From the NCBI RefSeq assembly GCF_024806495.1, contig NZ_JANUFF010000020.1, positions 1 to 50,131 on the forward strand: DNA of 50,131 nucleotides. The letters run 5' to 3'. The position numbers and the translations under genes were made by a program. Numbering within the stretch: the first letter of the stretch is position 1; each line of letters opens with the position of its first letter. The DNA is from Chryseobacterium sp. JUb7. GTDB taxonomy: Bacteria; Bacteroidota; Bacteroidia; Flavobacteriales; Weeksellaceae. Positions 17,501-25,281 of this stretch are shown here, in pieces. Below the pieces are notes generated by a model. That model was not told the origin of the DNA and did no database searches. It saw only the letters and a list, made by a program, of their open reading frames with translations.

Positions 17501-18417
17501 CTATGGCAGAAGCCTTAAGAAGGCATACTCCTTATAATTACGGGGTTAATAATCCCGTATCTTTTATAGATCCCGATGGAAGATTATTCCAATCTTTTAT
17601 GGATGGATTATCCGGATTAGGAAGCGGTACCTATACTAATAACGGGAGTGGTTTTGATGATGGAACAGGCAACGGAATAGGTTATAGTGGAGAACGGTTT
17701 GGTGGCAAAGCTTCTGCTCCAAATACGGCATTGGGACCAAGACCTAGTTGGTGGGAACGTAACACCAGCTGGTTGACAAGCCTATTTAGTAACAGAGAAA
17801 AAGGTGCAGGGGCTACGACTATTTTACCGGGAGCTACAGTTTCGAGAACTGGGAAACTAGAGATAGGTCCTGTTAAAGAAGAAAGAATTGATACTTGGTT
17901 TATAATAAGTACTATTTTATTTGGAAATGCTGACCCTTACTCAGCGATTGGTAATGTGGGTGTAGGTCCTTATGCTGAAGAAAGAGAAACAGTAGGTGCT
18001 GTTGCTATGATTTTTGTTAATCCTGAAGCTGCTGCTGAAGGATTAGAAAGAAAGGCTCTTTCAAAAGTAGCAATGTCGAAGATTTGGGGAGGAAATGGAG
18101 TTAATACAATTATTGAAACGATTCCTTCTTCTTTAAAACAGTTAAATATGTGCAAAGATTTTGCTTCAAGTTTAGTTGAAAAAATGATGGCAAAGGGTAT
18201 AAAAGGAGAAATGGTTGTTTTAAAGTCAGATACAGGATTTATTTGGTCTGAAAGATTAGGGAAAACCATTTCTACAAACGGAGATCATGTTGGTGTAAAA
18301 GTAGGAAATATAGTATATGATAATATGTTCCCTAAAGGTTTGCCATATAATCAATGGGCAAGCGATTTAGGAGTGGGATTCCCTGGGATGCGCGCACCTA
18401 TAATAAAACCTTTTTAA
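17392..18417 (+). CDS. Displaced RHS core plus papain-like-fold toxin (Tox-PL type)
   Basis: The frame is open from 17293, but the first plausible start is GTG at 17392, inside the RHS core (YKYQYNGKELQQETGWNDYG). The core ends at NNPVSFIDPDGR. After a linker of about 160 residues, the last ~90 residues carry a papain-like toxin signature: C254 in NMCKDFASSL, H299 in NGDHVGVKV and D310 in IVYDN, with H-x10-D spacing. This resembles papain-fold toxin 2. Three other modules downstream share the same spacing. A cognate immunity gene begins 13 bp after the stop. There is no signal peptide or full carrier, so this is a silent cassette or an orphan CT. Confidence 0.78.
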   Translation: MYKYQYNGKELQQETGWNDYGARMYMPDLGRWGVMDPMAEALRRHTPYNYGVNNPVSFIDPDGRLFQSFMDGLSGLGSGTYTNNGSGFDDGTGNGIGYSGERFGGKASAPNTALGPRPSWWERNTSWLTSLFSNREKGAGATTILPGATVSRTGKLEIGPVKEERIDTWFIISTILFGNADPYSAIGNVGVGPYAEERETVGAVAMIFVNPEAAAEGLERKALSKVAMSKIWGGNGVNTIIETIPSSLKQLNMCKDFASSLVEKMMAKGIKGEMVVLKSDTGFIWSERLGKTISTNGDHVGVKVGNIVYDNMFPKGLPYNQWASDLGVGFPGMRAPIIKPF

Positions 18418-18430
18418 ATTTTAAATTATT

Positions 18431-18739
18431 ATGAGCATAGAAGAATTATTACTTAAAATAGAAAAAAGACCTCAAATGTATTTTCGTGAAAAGGATGTAT
18501 ATTTTTTGGAAACATTTTTAGGAGGATTTTTTGCAAGTGAATATCTTAAAGATAAAGACTTTAAAGATGACTTTAGATCAAGTTTTTATGAATGGTTGCA
18601 AAGAAAATTTAATCTAGAAAATAATTTGACTTGGGCTGATTTTATAGAAATAATAAGTAAGACTGAAAATTTGAATTCTGTGGATGTTTTCTTTAGAGAA
18701 TATCATTTATTTAAAAAAGAGAAATCAATAAACAATTGA
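18431..18739 (+). CDS. Immunity protein candidate, 'RPxMYF' family, member 1
   Basis: The 102-residue protein starts IEELLLKIEKRPQMYFREKDVYFLETFLGGFFAS. The same layout (E-L-x-x-I-x-x-R-P-x-M-[YF]-[FL], then a G-[YF]-[FL] helix and an aromatic C-terminal half) is found at 25599, 26344, 27158 and 27464. The members at 18431, 25599, 26344 and 27158 each follow a papain-like toxin module directly, which is good contextual evidence that this is the matching immunity family. No signal peptide is present, so it should act in the cytoplasm. Confidence 0.7.
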   Translation: MSIEELLLKIEKRPQMYFREKDVYFLETFLGGFFASEYLKDKDFKDDFRSSFYEWLQRKFNLENNLTWADFIEIISKTENLNSVDVFFREYHLFKKEKSINN

Positions 18740-18790
18740 TCAGAACATTTCTTTCATGGCTTCAATAAAATAAATTACTACTTTTAGTAT

Positions 18791-18798
18791 TAGCTTTG
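18791..18798 (+). promoter_or_regulatory. Possible -7 element for the immunity gene bank
   Basis: TAGCTTTG matches TAnnTTTG and lies about 80 bases before the next gene. No TTG is present at the proper distance upstream, so the evidence is weak. It would allow the immunity genes to be transcribed independently of the silent toxin modules. Confidence 0.3.
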
Positions 18799-18880
18799 AT
18801 ATAAAATTTATACTACTTATTAGGTAAAGAAATTGAGCTATAATTTTATTAAGCCAAGACAGAAAGAATAAAGCATTTTA

Positions 18881-19312
18881 ATGAAGGGAATAATGAAAGA
18901 TTTTACACAAAAGCTACAAAAAATTTTCTCGAATACAGGAGATTCTGAACTGAAAAAATACTCATACAGTAATAATAAGATTAGTCTGGAAGCAGAGCTT
19001 TTTGAAGGGGATATTTTGAATATTGAATTTGAAACTGAGGTTTTATACTGTAAAAATATCGAACAAAGAAGCCCTTTCACTATAGGATATTTTGACTGTA
19101 TAAAACTCTCTGATGTTGTAAATGTAGAGAATAATCATTATACTTTTTCAGGAGGATTTATCGAAATAATGAAAGCACAAAAAAGTAAACTAAATTTAGT
19201 ATTTGGATTAAGTATTAAAGATAATACACATCTTATAACTTTTTCAAACAGTGCTATTCTTCTTGCTTTTGTAGTGAACGAGAAAAATAGTTTTAAATGT
19301 GAAATTACATAA
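18881..19312 (+). CDS. Hypothetical protein, probable orphan immunity gene
   Basis: This is a 143-residue soluble protein (132-139 residues if the in-frame ATG at 18893 is used). No domain is recognised. The mid-part is beta-rich (ISLEAELFEGDILNIEFETEVLYC), which is common in immunity proteins. It stands first in a run of four genes with immunity-type features and no adjacent toxin. The 140 bases before it hold only a weak -7 element. Confidence 0.45.
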   Translation: MKGIMKDFTQKLQKIFSNTGDSELKKYSYSNNKISLEAELFEGDILNIEFETEVLYCKNIEQRSPFTIGYFDCIKLSDVVNVENNHYTFSGGFIEIMKAQKSKLNLVFGLSIKDNTHLITFSNSAILLAFVVNEKNSFKCEIT

Positions 19313-19358
19313 TTATTTATGTTTTTTTAAGTCTGCTTTTTGTTAACAAAATCAAATT

Positions 19359-19988
19359 ATGATAACATATAGAGACATTGAAATAAGTTTAATTAATGGC
19401 TTTATAGAAACAGGAGGATTATATTCTTTTATAACTAAAGAAATTAGAGTCACTATTGGCAAAAATCAACCTGAAAACTATATAGAGGTCATTAAATACA
19501 TTATAGATTATGTTGTAGATAGCAAGCCAGTTATCTCAGAAAATCAGAATATTGGTTATTATTCATGGCTTTTACAGTTTAGATTAAATGAAGATAACTG
19601 TTATGATCTTTATGAAGCAAACTCTGACGGCAGTGGTTTTAATCAAGGTTGTGATACAGCAATTTCGGTTGTCAGAGAGCAAGGGGAAATATGTTGGCAG
19701 CAAAATCTGATTCCTCTTTTTCCAAACTTCAATCAGTCAGTTGTTATATCAGATGGTGTTTACGAAGGAAAAGATATAGAAGGAATTAGATATGATTCAC
19801 CTCAGGATGAAACTGGATGGTACCTTATCACAGATGATTATAATGATGATATTAAGTCTTTAAAAATGGTACATTTTTATCATGTTGTTTTTGCCCGTCC
19901 TGATATTTTGAAATATCTGGCTCTGCCATTTGGATATAGGTTTTTAATGCACCATGACAATGTGAAAATTTGTAAAGATGACGTTTAA
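19359..19988 (+). CDS. Imm33/DUF2185-like immunity protein
   Basis: This 209-residue protein has a C-terminal third matching the DUF2185/Imm33 style: TGWYLITDDYNDDIKSLKMVHFYHVVFARPDILKYLALPFGYRF, with the GW start, PDI and P-x-G elements. The N-terminal 120 residues are another small domain I do not recognise. Imm33 proteins are found beside many polymorphic toxins. No toxin gene is adjacent here. The next gene overlaps its end by 11 bp, which points to coupled translation. Confidence 0.62.
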   Translation: MITYRDIEISLINGFIETGGLYSFITKEIRVTIGKNQPENYIEVIKYIIDYVVDSKPVISENQNIGYYSWLLQFRLNEDNCYDLYEANSDGSGFNQGCDTAISVVREQGEICWQQNLIPLFPNFNQSVVISDGVYEGKDIEGIRYDSPQDETGWYLITDDYNDDIKSLKMVHFYHVVFARPDILKYLALPFGYRFLMHHDNVKICKDDV

Positions 19989-20313
19989 TAAATTTGAACT
20001 TCCCAAAGATTATATTTCTTTTATGAAAGGTTTAGAAGATAAAGAGCTATCTTCTAATAACGGTTATATTGAATTATTTCCCTTAAATGAATTGGATGAA
20101 ATTAATACAGAGTATGAAATTGAAAAATTACTTCCAAACTTTATAACCATAGGGACAAATGGTGGAGGGACTGGAATATTTTTTAACAAAGAGAATAAGA
20201 AAATTTATTCAATACCATTTGTGGGTATGGAAGAAACTGATGCTATTTTGCTTGCAAATTCATTTTCCGAGTTTATATATAAATTTGAAAACGAAGACTT
20301 AGAGATAATCTAA
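19978..20313 (+). CDS. SMI1/KNR4 (SUKH) family immunity protein
   Basis: The 111-residue protein has the SUKH layout: LPKDYISFMKGL near the start, GYIELFPLNELDEINTEY, then the core ITIGTNGGGTGIFFN and a C-terminal helix NSFSEFIYKFEN. SUKH proteins are a common immunity superfamily for nuclease toxins. It overlaps the Imm33-like gene and is followed 3 bp later by the GATG-repeat gene, so all three probably share a transcript. Confidence 0.72.
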   Translation: MTFNKFELPKDYISFMKGLEDKELSSNNGYIELFPLNELDEINTEYEIEKLLPNFITIGTNGGGTGIFFNKENKKIYSIPFVGMEETDAILLANSFSEFIYKFENEDLEII

Positions 20314-20316
20314 ATT

Positions 20317-20813
20317 ATGTATAGAATTTTAGAACCAGAAGTAGCTGGTGGACTAGGAGAAGAAACCGAAATGGATAATTCATTTTTTCCTCCAGTAGTA
20401 AAAAAACTCCATTATGAGTTTGATGGATGGATGGATGGATGGATGGATGGATGGATGGATGGATGGATGGATGGATGGATGGATGGATGGATGGATGGAT
20501 GGATGGATGGGAGATGATATTCTTGAATCTTTTCCATGTTATATAGTTACTGAAAGATTACGAAATGATATAGAAAAGCAACATCTTACAGGAATTAGTT
20601 TTGAAGAGGTTATAACTTCAAAATCAGAAACATTTGAAGAACTTTATCCCAGTAAAGAACTTCCTACTTTTTTATGGGCTAAAGTAAGTGGAGAACCACA
20701 TAAAAGTGATTTTTTTTATCACGAAGGATAATACTTTAGCAGTTTCCGAAGAAGCATATAAAGTATTGATAAGTTTTAATCTCACTGAAGCTGACATAGA
20801 AGATCTATTATGA
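20317..20813 (+). pseudogene. Immunity-like gene disrupted by a GATG microsatellite and a T-run frameshift
   Basis: The start MYRILEPEVAGGLGEETEMD...LHYEFDGW and the later [22 protein letters not shown] clearly belong to one protein, which I tentatively compare with the Imm43 type. Between them lie 22 copies of GATG, which put the second half in another frame, so the first frame ends at 20517. A copy number divisible by three (for example 21 or 24) would join the halves. A second break lies in the 8-T run near 20710: with one T fewer, the frame continues [20 protein letters not shown] to a stop at 20811. An ATG at 20414 could restart translation directly in the second frame. Confidence 0.75.
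20422..20510 (+). repeat. Tetranucleotide microsatellite (GATG)22
   Basis: Twenty-two perfect copies of GATG run from 20422 to 20509. Each unit contains ATG, so a start codon exists in all three frames. The tract seems to have grown from the codons for Asp-Gly-Trp-Met, which already contain three units. Confidence 0.97.
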
Positions 20814-20899
20814 AACTTTTAGAATTAGTAAGGATTGGGTGATATCTTCTTTAAGAAACAAAATTTACTACTTCTTTATTGCTTTAAGAATTTACAAAC

Positions 20900-20930
20900 A
20901 ATTAGGATGTTAAAACAACACCCTAATTTT
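20900..20930 (+). terminator. Hairpin before RHS-core copy 3
   Basis: ATTAGGATGTT and AACACCCTAAT form a stem with one A-C mismatch, followed by TTTTATTT. It is the counterpart of the terminator at 17252. Confidence 0.55.
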
Positions 20931-21144
20931 ATTTGAAAAAAGTTTTGCAAAAACGGCGCAGAAGTTCTTGAAGAAAACAATTACTATCCTTTTGGTTTAA
21001 AGCATGGAGCTCATAACGGCTTAGCCGGAAACACTGCTTATAAATACCAGTACAATGGCAAAGAACTTCAGGAAGAAACGGGTTGGAATGATTATGGAGA
21101 AAGGCTGTATATGCCTGAAATTGCAAGATGGGGCGTTATAGACC
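20919..21144 (+). repeat. RHS-core 3' direct repeat, copy 3, with shared upstream junction
   Basis: The 33 bases 20919-20951 match 17276-17307, and the RHS-core part 20952-21144 is a diverged copy of 14192-14383. TGA at 20934-20936 lies in frame upstream, exactly as in copy 2. Confidence 0.82.
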
Positions 21145-22517
21145 CCTTAGCTGAAGCTACCAGAAGAATGTCTCCTTATATCTATGGAAACAATAACCCT
21201 ATTTTATTCATAGATCCGGATGGAATGCTGTCTCAGGCATTTATCAATCAGATTCATGGTTCTGCGAGTGGCAGAAACTGGTATAATACAGGGTCCGGCT
21301 TTACCAATGATGCAGGAGGTTCAATGGATTATGATGGGAATACTATCAAATGGGGGAATGGCACGACAAGACGTCTTTTAATGGAGGTTGGTGTAGACTG
21401 GGGCAAGGGTGTTGGTGGTGCTGAAGATGGTCCGCATTACAATGTTCCTGAAGTGATGATTAGGGGAAAAGGAGGTAGAAAAAACTGGAACAGTGCTGAG
21501 AATTTAGAAACGAATAGCTTTACGATGTATAGCAAATTTACAGGAGCATTAGGAGAAGTAACTCTTAATATGAACCGTTCTCTTCTGTATTATGCTATAG
21601 AACATACAAAAGTGGGACAGTCTGTATCTGCAGCAGAAAATTTTCTGTTTCTGGAGTTACCGGGATCATTTGCAGGAGGAGAGCTTTTAGCTGCAGGATG
21701 GAGAGCCATGAATCTTACCAAATACATCTGCGGACCAATGGGAAGGGTGACGAATGGTCTTCTTAAAATCTGTTTTACAGAAGGTACTTTAATTACTACA
21801 GAAAAAGGTAATAAAAAGATTGAAGATATAAAAGAAGGAGACTTGGTATGGAGCTACAACGAACAGACAGGCAAAAAAGAACTGAAAAAAGTTGTAGCAT
21901 TATCCAGAAATACCTCTTCTTCATTAGTGAAAATTTCTCTTAACGGCACAGAAATTACCTGTACTCCGGAGCACCCATTCTACGTAAACGGAAACTGGAT
22001 AGAAGCCAAAGATCTTACCAGAGGAATGCTTTTAACCACTTTAGATGGAACAGCATCTCCTGTAAAATCTATTAATTTCTTGGATGAAAAGGTAAAAGTC
22101 TATAACTTTGAAGTAGAAGATAACCATAATTATTATGTTTCTGAGAAAGGGATTTTGGTACATAATAATTGTGAGTGGGCAAGTGCTATTAAAAATACAT
22201 TAGGAAATAAGGCATCAAGTTTTACAAGTCATATTTCTGAGCATTTTTACTTAGGAAAATTCCATATTAACCCAGAAGGAAGACCAATATCTCAGATGTT
22301 CAAAAAAGGTCTATCATATACGGATGTATTAGAAGAGGCAGCTTTACGTATTGGTAGAGGTGAAGGTACATTTGGAACTTCTGCAAAAGGAGCAAACCAA
22401 ATAATATTGGATTTTGGAAGGCTAATAAATGAATCAGGAACTACAACTCAAGTTAGAATATGGATGGATGAAACTGCAACAAGAATTGGAAGTGTACATC
22501 CCTATCTTTTTAAATAA
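21111..22517 (+). CDS. Displaced RHS core, full Hint domain and unrecognised CT toxin
   Basis: The frame is open from 20937 and covers the RHS core; the first ATG is 21111. After NNPILFIDPDGM comes a linker region. A complete Hint (intein-like autoprocessing) domain spans residues 221-354: the N-terminal nucleophile is C221 in CFTEGTLITTEKG, the TPEHPF block is present, and the end is GILVHNNC with C354. The toxin is residues 355-468 (EWASAIKNTLGN...HINPEGRPISQMF...GRGEGTFGTSAKGANQIILDFGR); I do not recognise it. Hint domains in this setting release the toxin by self-cleavage. This is the only uninterrupted Hint copy in the window. The immunity gene follows after 14 bp. Confidence 0.8.
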   Translation: MPEIARWGVIDPLAEATRRMSPYIYGNNNPILFIDPDGMLSQAFINQIHGSASGRNWYNTGSGFTNDAGGSMDYDGNTIKWGNGTTRRLLMEVGVDWGKGVGGAEDGPHYNVPEVMIRGKGGRKNWNSAENLETNSFTMYSKFTGALGEVTLNMNRSLLYYAIEHTKVGQSVSAAENFLFLELPGSFAGGELLAAGWRAMNLTKYICGPMGRVTNGLLKICFTEGTLITTEKGNKKIEDIKEGDLVWSYNEQTGKKELKKVVALSRNTSSSLVKISLNGTEITCTPEHPFYVNGNWIEAKDLTRGMLLTTLDGTASPVKSINFLDEKVKVYNFEVEDNHNYYVSEKGILVHNNCEWASAIKNTLGNKASSFTSHISEHFYLGKFHINPEGRPISQMFKKGLSYTDVLEEAALRIGRGEGTFGTSAKGANQIILDFGRLINESGTTTQVRIWMDETATRIGSVHPYLFK

Positions 22518-22531
22518 AAACTTTAAACTAA

Positions 22532-23083
22532 ATGAAATTAGATATAAATAAGGAACTTTTTGGTTTTCAACCATATGAATTTTCAAGCTTTTTGCGAGGG
22601 CATTCTTTAGCAAGGGGTTATAAGTATAGAGATAAATTAATATGTGATATATTAATTTATGAAGAGGAAGGTCATTATTATAATTATGAAGATGAAAATG
22701 TTAATTTTTATAGTCCAACAGAAATTAATGAAAACGGAACTTTCTTTTTTGAAATAAAAAAGAAATTCTTATTAACAGAAAATGAAGCTTTTTATTTTTA
22801 TACAAATTTTCAAATTGATATAGAGGAATTAGAAATTATTATGATTGAAGCTATTTCAAAAAAGAGCAAAAATACTTTCTATTGGACTTATTGTACTTTG
22901 GATTATTTGGTTCAAACAACAAATAAAAGATTAGAAGATGTATATGTTCAATATTATCCTACCACGATTGCCTTTGTTTTAAATAGATTTCTACTTCTAA
23001 AAGAAATTACAAAAAATGATGTGATTGATAAGATCCAATCTTTAAAAACAGAAGAAGATATAATTTCTGGATTTTATAAATAA
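22532..23083 (+). CDS. Hypothetical protein, candidate immunity to the Hint-linked CT
   Basis: The 183-residue protein is rich in aromatic and charged residues and has no signal peptide. It starts 14 bp after the Hint/toxin gene and ends 6 bases before a perfect 13-bp terminator. No domain is recognised. Immunity is inferred from position. Confidence 0.55.
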   Translation: MKLDINKELFGFQPYEFSSFLRGHSLARGYKYRDKLICDILIYEEEGHYYNYEDENVNFYSPTEINENGTFFFEIKKKFLLTENEAFYFYTNFQIDIEELEIIMIEAISKKSKNTFYWTYCTLDYLVQTTNKRLEDVYVQYYPTTIAFVLNRFLLLKEITKNDVIDKIQSLKTEEDIISGFYK

Positions 23084-23089
23084 TAATAA

Positions 23090-23120
23090 AAAGAGCTATT
23101 CTTTAATAGAATAGCTCTTT
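23090..23120 (+). terminator. Strong terminator at a cassette boundary
   Basis: AAAGAGCTATTCT (23090-23102) pairs perfectly with AGAATAGCTCTTT (23108-23120) around TTAAT. The next displaced Hint fragment begins only 2 bases later. Confidence 0.92.
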
Positions 23121-23122
23121 AT

Positions 23123-23194
23123 TATAATTTTGAAGTTGAAGGCAACCATAATTATTATGTTTCTGAGAAAGGGATTTTGGTGCATAATAATTGT
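23123..23194 (+). repeat. Hint C-terminal direct repeat
   Basis: The bases encode YNFEVEGNHNYYVSEKGILV followed by HNNC and are nearly identical to the end of the full Hint domain (22101-22172). No upstream Hint part is present. Confidence 0.85.
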
Positions 23195-23488
23195 GAATAT
23201 ACAAAAGAATTTATACAAGGATTTTATGTAAGAGGTATGACTTCAATAGAAAATGGAGTTTATACAAGAACAATACAAGGATTAGCAAATTATGAAGGTA
23301 AAAGTCTGTTTAATCTTGTTAGAGCTTTTGAAGTACAAGCACAAAAAGCAGGCGTAGATAAAATTGTCATTAAAGGTATTGATATTGTTGAAACTCGATT
23401 AATGAATCAAAGAGGTGCAGAAATATTAGGTTATACATATCAAGAACTTAGTAAAAATAGTATAGAACTAGTGACATTTTTAAAATGA
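23177..23488 (+). CDS. Displaced Hint-tail/toxin module, type II toxin copy 1
   Basis: The only start available is the GTG of the Val in VHNNC (23177); the frame is open upstream through the Hint remnant from 23090. About 98 residues of toxin follow, including YTRTIQGLANYEGKSLFNLV, GVDKIVIKGIDIVETRLMNQRGAEILGYTYQELS. The module at 28431 has the same order of motifs (YTKSISLLAKA..., GRDI/GKDI, ARRLGFTFEKLSESSIRL), so the two are paralogous toxins. I do not recognise the fold; the GAEILGYTYQ tail has a GNAT-like look, but this is a guess. Its stop overlaps the immunity gene (ATGA), so translation is coupled. Confidence 0.6.
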   Translation: MVHNNCEYTKEFIQGFYVRGMTSIENGVYTRTIQGLANYEGKSLFNLVRAFEVQAQKAGVDKIVIKGIDIVETRLMNQRGAEILGYTYQELSKNSIELVTFLK

Positions 23489-23883
23489 TAAAAAATATAA
23501 ATATTATTAAATCCAAATTTAAAAGAATTAAAAAGAATATCTTAAAAACAGACTTGTATGAAAATTTGGATAAAGATTTACAATATAAAATAAACAATAA
23601 TATTTTATTCTTAGAAAATGAAACTCCTATTTTAAGTTATTTTGCCTCAGAAGATAATTATTGGTTGTTAACAGATATTAGAATTATTACAGATAATTTC
23701 ATTATTTCTCTTGATGAGATTGAAATAGTTAATATTCCTGAAATTTTTGATGAAGGAAGAGGAAATTCCGAATGTGATAGTCTAGAAATTGTTAAAAAGG
23801 ATACACATATTTTTATTTTAAGACTAGAGAAATTAACATGGCATATCATTTTCAATATTCTTACCTATGTTATAAGACATTAA
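23485..23883 (+). CDS. Immunity candidate paired with type II toxin copy 1
   Basis: This is a 132-residue soluble protein starting MIKNINIIKSKFKRIKKNIL. It overlaps the toxin stop by 4 bp. It aligns with the 139-residue product at 28997 over its length: both have an N-terminal basic helix, then ETPILSYFASEDNYWLLTDIRI versus EKPIITSFVNDFEWWLITDKTI, and end in a hydrophobic helix. Since the partner toxins are also paralogous, the immunity assignment is well supported by context. Confidence 0.65.
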   Translation: MIKNINIIKSKFKRIKKNILKTDLYENLDKDLQYKINNNILFLENETPILSYFASEDNYWLLTDIRIITDNFIISLDEIEIVNIPEIFDEGRGNSECDSLEIVKKDTHIFILRLEKLTWHIIFNILTYVIRH

Positions 23884-23887
23884 ACTT

Positions 23888-23920
23888 ATAGGTTATCTCT
23901 TTTTGAGATAACCTATTTTA
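23888..23920 (+). terminator. Terminator at a cassette boundary
   Basis: TAGGTTATCTC (23889-23899) pairs with GAGATAACCTA (23905-23915), followed by TTTTA. Confidence 0.85.
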
Positions 23921-23922
23921 AA

Positions 23923-23946
23923 TAACTTTGAGGTTGAAGGTAATCG
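23923..23946 (+). repeat. Minimal Hint remnant (NFEVEGN)
   Basis: Immediately after the terminator, codons for N-F-E-V-E-G-N match the Hint C-terminal repeat and then diverge. The toxin of this cassette has been lost and only an immunity-type gene remains downstream. Confidence 0.6.
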
Positions 23947-23985
23947 GATACTGTTATTTGGGGAAAAGTTTTACATTAATTTTTT

Positions 23986-24468
23986 ATGAACACAAAAGAA
24001 TTTAAAGATAAAGCGCTTGAAATTAGTCATAAGTGCGTGGATAAACAACCAAAAGACTGGGTAACTTTTAATGATAAAATAAATATCAAATTATTAGATG
24101 ACGGTTATGAATCTAAATTTGTATCACTAAAAAAAGATGAATTACCTATTCTGGTCTGTAATTTAAGTGACTCATATTTGTTAATAACAACTGAAAGAGT
24201 TGTTTCAATAATAGATAACAAATATGATGAAGTTTACTCTAATGATTTTGAAGGATTATGTAATGATTATGAAAAATTTAATTATAAAAAAGATAATGAT
24301 CAACATCCTAAGACAAATTTTATATGTGTAGAAAGAACAGATAAAACAAAATTATTAGCAATAATAGATTCTTATTATCCTGCATTTTTTTGTAAAATGT
24401 TAATTTGTAATATATTGTTATATAAAAAAGAGGGGAAATGGTTTTTAAATCCAGATAATAAAAATTAA
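23986..24468 (+). CDS. Hypothetical protein, probable orphan immunity gene
   Basis: This 160-residue acidic soluble protein follows a 22-base Hint remnant whose toxin is missing. There is no recognised domain. The segment DELPILVCNLSDSYLLITTERVVSI resembles the ETPILSYFASEDNYWLLTDIRI stretch in the type II immunity proteins, so it may be a distant relative. A perfect 15-bp terminator lies 17 bases downstream, which makes this a self-contained cassette. Confidence 0.5.
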   Translation: MNTKEFKDKALEISHKCVDKQPKDWVTFNDKINIKLLDDGYESKFVSLKKDELPILVCNLSDSYLLITTERVVSIIDNKYDEVYSNDFEGLCNDYEKFNYKKDNDQHPKTNFICVERTDKTKLLAIIDSYYPAFFCKMLICNILLYKKEGKWFLNPDNKN

Positions 24469-24484
24469 ATTTTTATAAAATGAA

Positions 24485-24522
24485 TTCAAAATAGATTGAT
24501 AGTTTTGTCAATCTATTTTGAA
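24485..24522 (+). terminator. Strong terminator at a cassette boundary
   Basis: TTCAAAATAGATTGA (24485-24499) and TCAATCTATTTTGAA (24508-24522) form a perfect 15-bp stem. The stem is A/T-rich at its foot and lacks a long T-run. Confidence 0.75.
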
Positions 24523-24574
24523 TTATAAGGTTAAAGATACTCTTGATTTGACTGCGACTTTAATAAAATAAATT

Positions 24575-25048
24575 ATGATAGAATTAGATTTAAATTCAGC
24601 TATAAATATATTATCATTAGAAGAATATTCTAAAATGACAGTTGAAGAACGCAAGAATATGGTTGAAGAGGAAGGATTTGAAGAAGAAGAATTATTTGAG
24701 TATATAAGAGATCGGTATTCTGGAATAAAATTATCATATATAGAAGAGAAAATCAGAAATTTCTATCAATTGTCTATAAATGTTAGTGGTGCCCCAAAAG
24801 AATTATTTACATGTTTTTGTTGCAATTACAAAACAATTCTTGAAAGAGGAAATTATCAAATTTGTAAAGTATGTTTTTGGGAAGATGACGGAGGAAATGA
24901 TCTGTCCAAATATAGTCATGTAAACCATATGACATTAAATGAGGCAAAAAATAACTTTAAAATAAAAGGAGCTATTTTAGAAAGATTCTTGGAATATGTA
25001 GACAAAGAAGGTAAATTGAAATATTATAAAAATACCTCTACAAGTTAA
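24575..25048 (+). CDS. CPCC-type cysteine-rich immunity-like protein
   Basis: The 157-residue protein carries FTCFCCNYKTILERGNYQICKVCFWEDDGGND around residues 78-110. This matches the CPCC cysteine-rich family pattern (F-x-C-x-C-C ... I-C-x-V-C-F-W-E-D-D), a probable zinc-binding module often found next to polymorphic toxins. The N-terminal 70 residues are a separate acidic helical region (EERKNMVEEEGFEEEELFEYI). No toxin module directly precedes it, so it is another orphan in the bank. A terminator follows at once. Confidence 0.7.
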   Translation: MIELDLNSAINILSLEEYSKMTVEERKNMVEEEGFEEEELFEYIRDRYSGIKLSYIEEKIRNFYQLSINVSGAPKELFTCFCCNYKTILERGNYQICKVCFWEDDGGNDLSKYSHVNHMTLNEAKNNFKIKGAILERFLEYVDKEGKLKYYKNTSTS

Positions 25049-25057
25049 ATCATAAAG

Positions 25058-25085
25058 GAGGCCGGATAAAAGTTCGGTCTCTTTT
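25058..25085 (+). terminator. Terminator at a cassette boundary
   Basis: GAGGCCGGA (25058-25066) pairs with TTCGGTCTC (25073-25081) with two G-T wobbles, followed by TTTT. The next Hint fragment starts about 11 bases later. Confidence 0.7.
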
Positions 25086-25095
25086 AATTTTAATA

Positions 25096-25281
25096 AACGG
25101 AAACTGGATAGAAGCCAAAGACCTTACCAAAGGAATGCTTTTAACCACTTTGGACGGAACAACTTCTCCTGTAGAATCTATTAATTTCTTGGATGAAAAG
25201 GTAAAAGTCTATAACTTTGAAGTAGAAGGCAACCATAATTATTATGTTTCTGAGAAAGGGATTTTGGTACATAATGATTGC
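25096..25281 (+). repeat. Hint C-terminal half, direct repeat (long copy)
   Basis: The codons run from NGNWIEAKDL to GILVHNDC and match 21987-22172 of the full Hint domain closely. At about 185 bases, this is the longest uninterrupted Hint homology among the truncated copies apart from the module at 28054. Confidence 0.88.

Noticed and set aside
20422..20510. GATG tract as a CRISPR or origin iteron
   Set aside because: It is a plain 4-bp microsatellite in a coding sequence without spacers or replication genes.
21771..22172. A true intein
   Set aside because: The domain lacks a homing endonuclease and sits between RHS linker and toxin, where the C-terminal extein is the toxin itself; an autoprocessing Hint domain explains it better.
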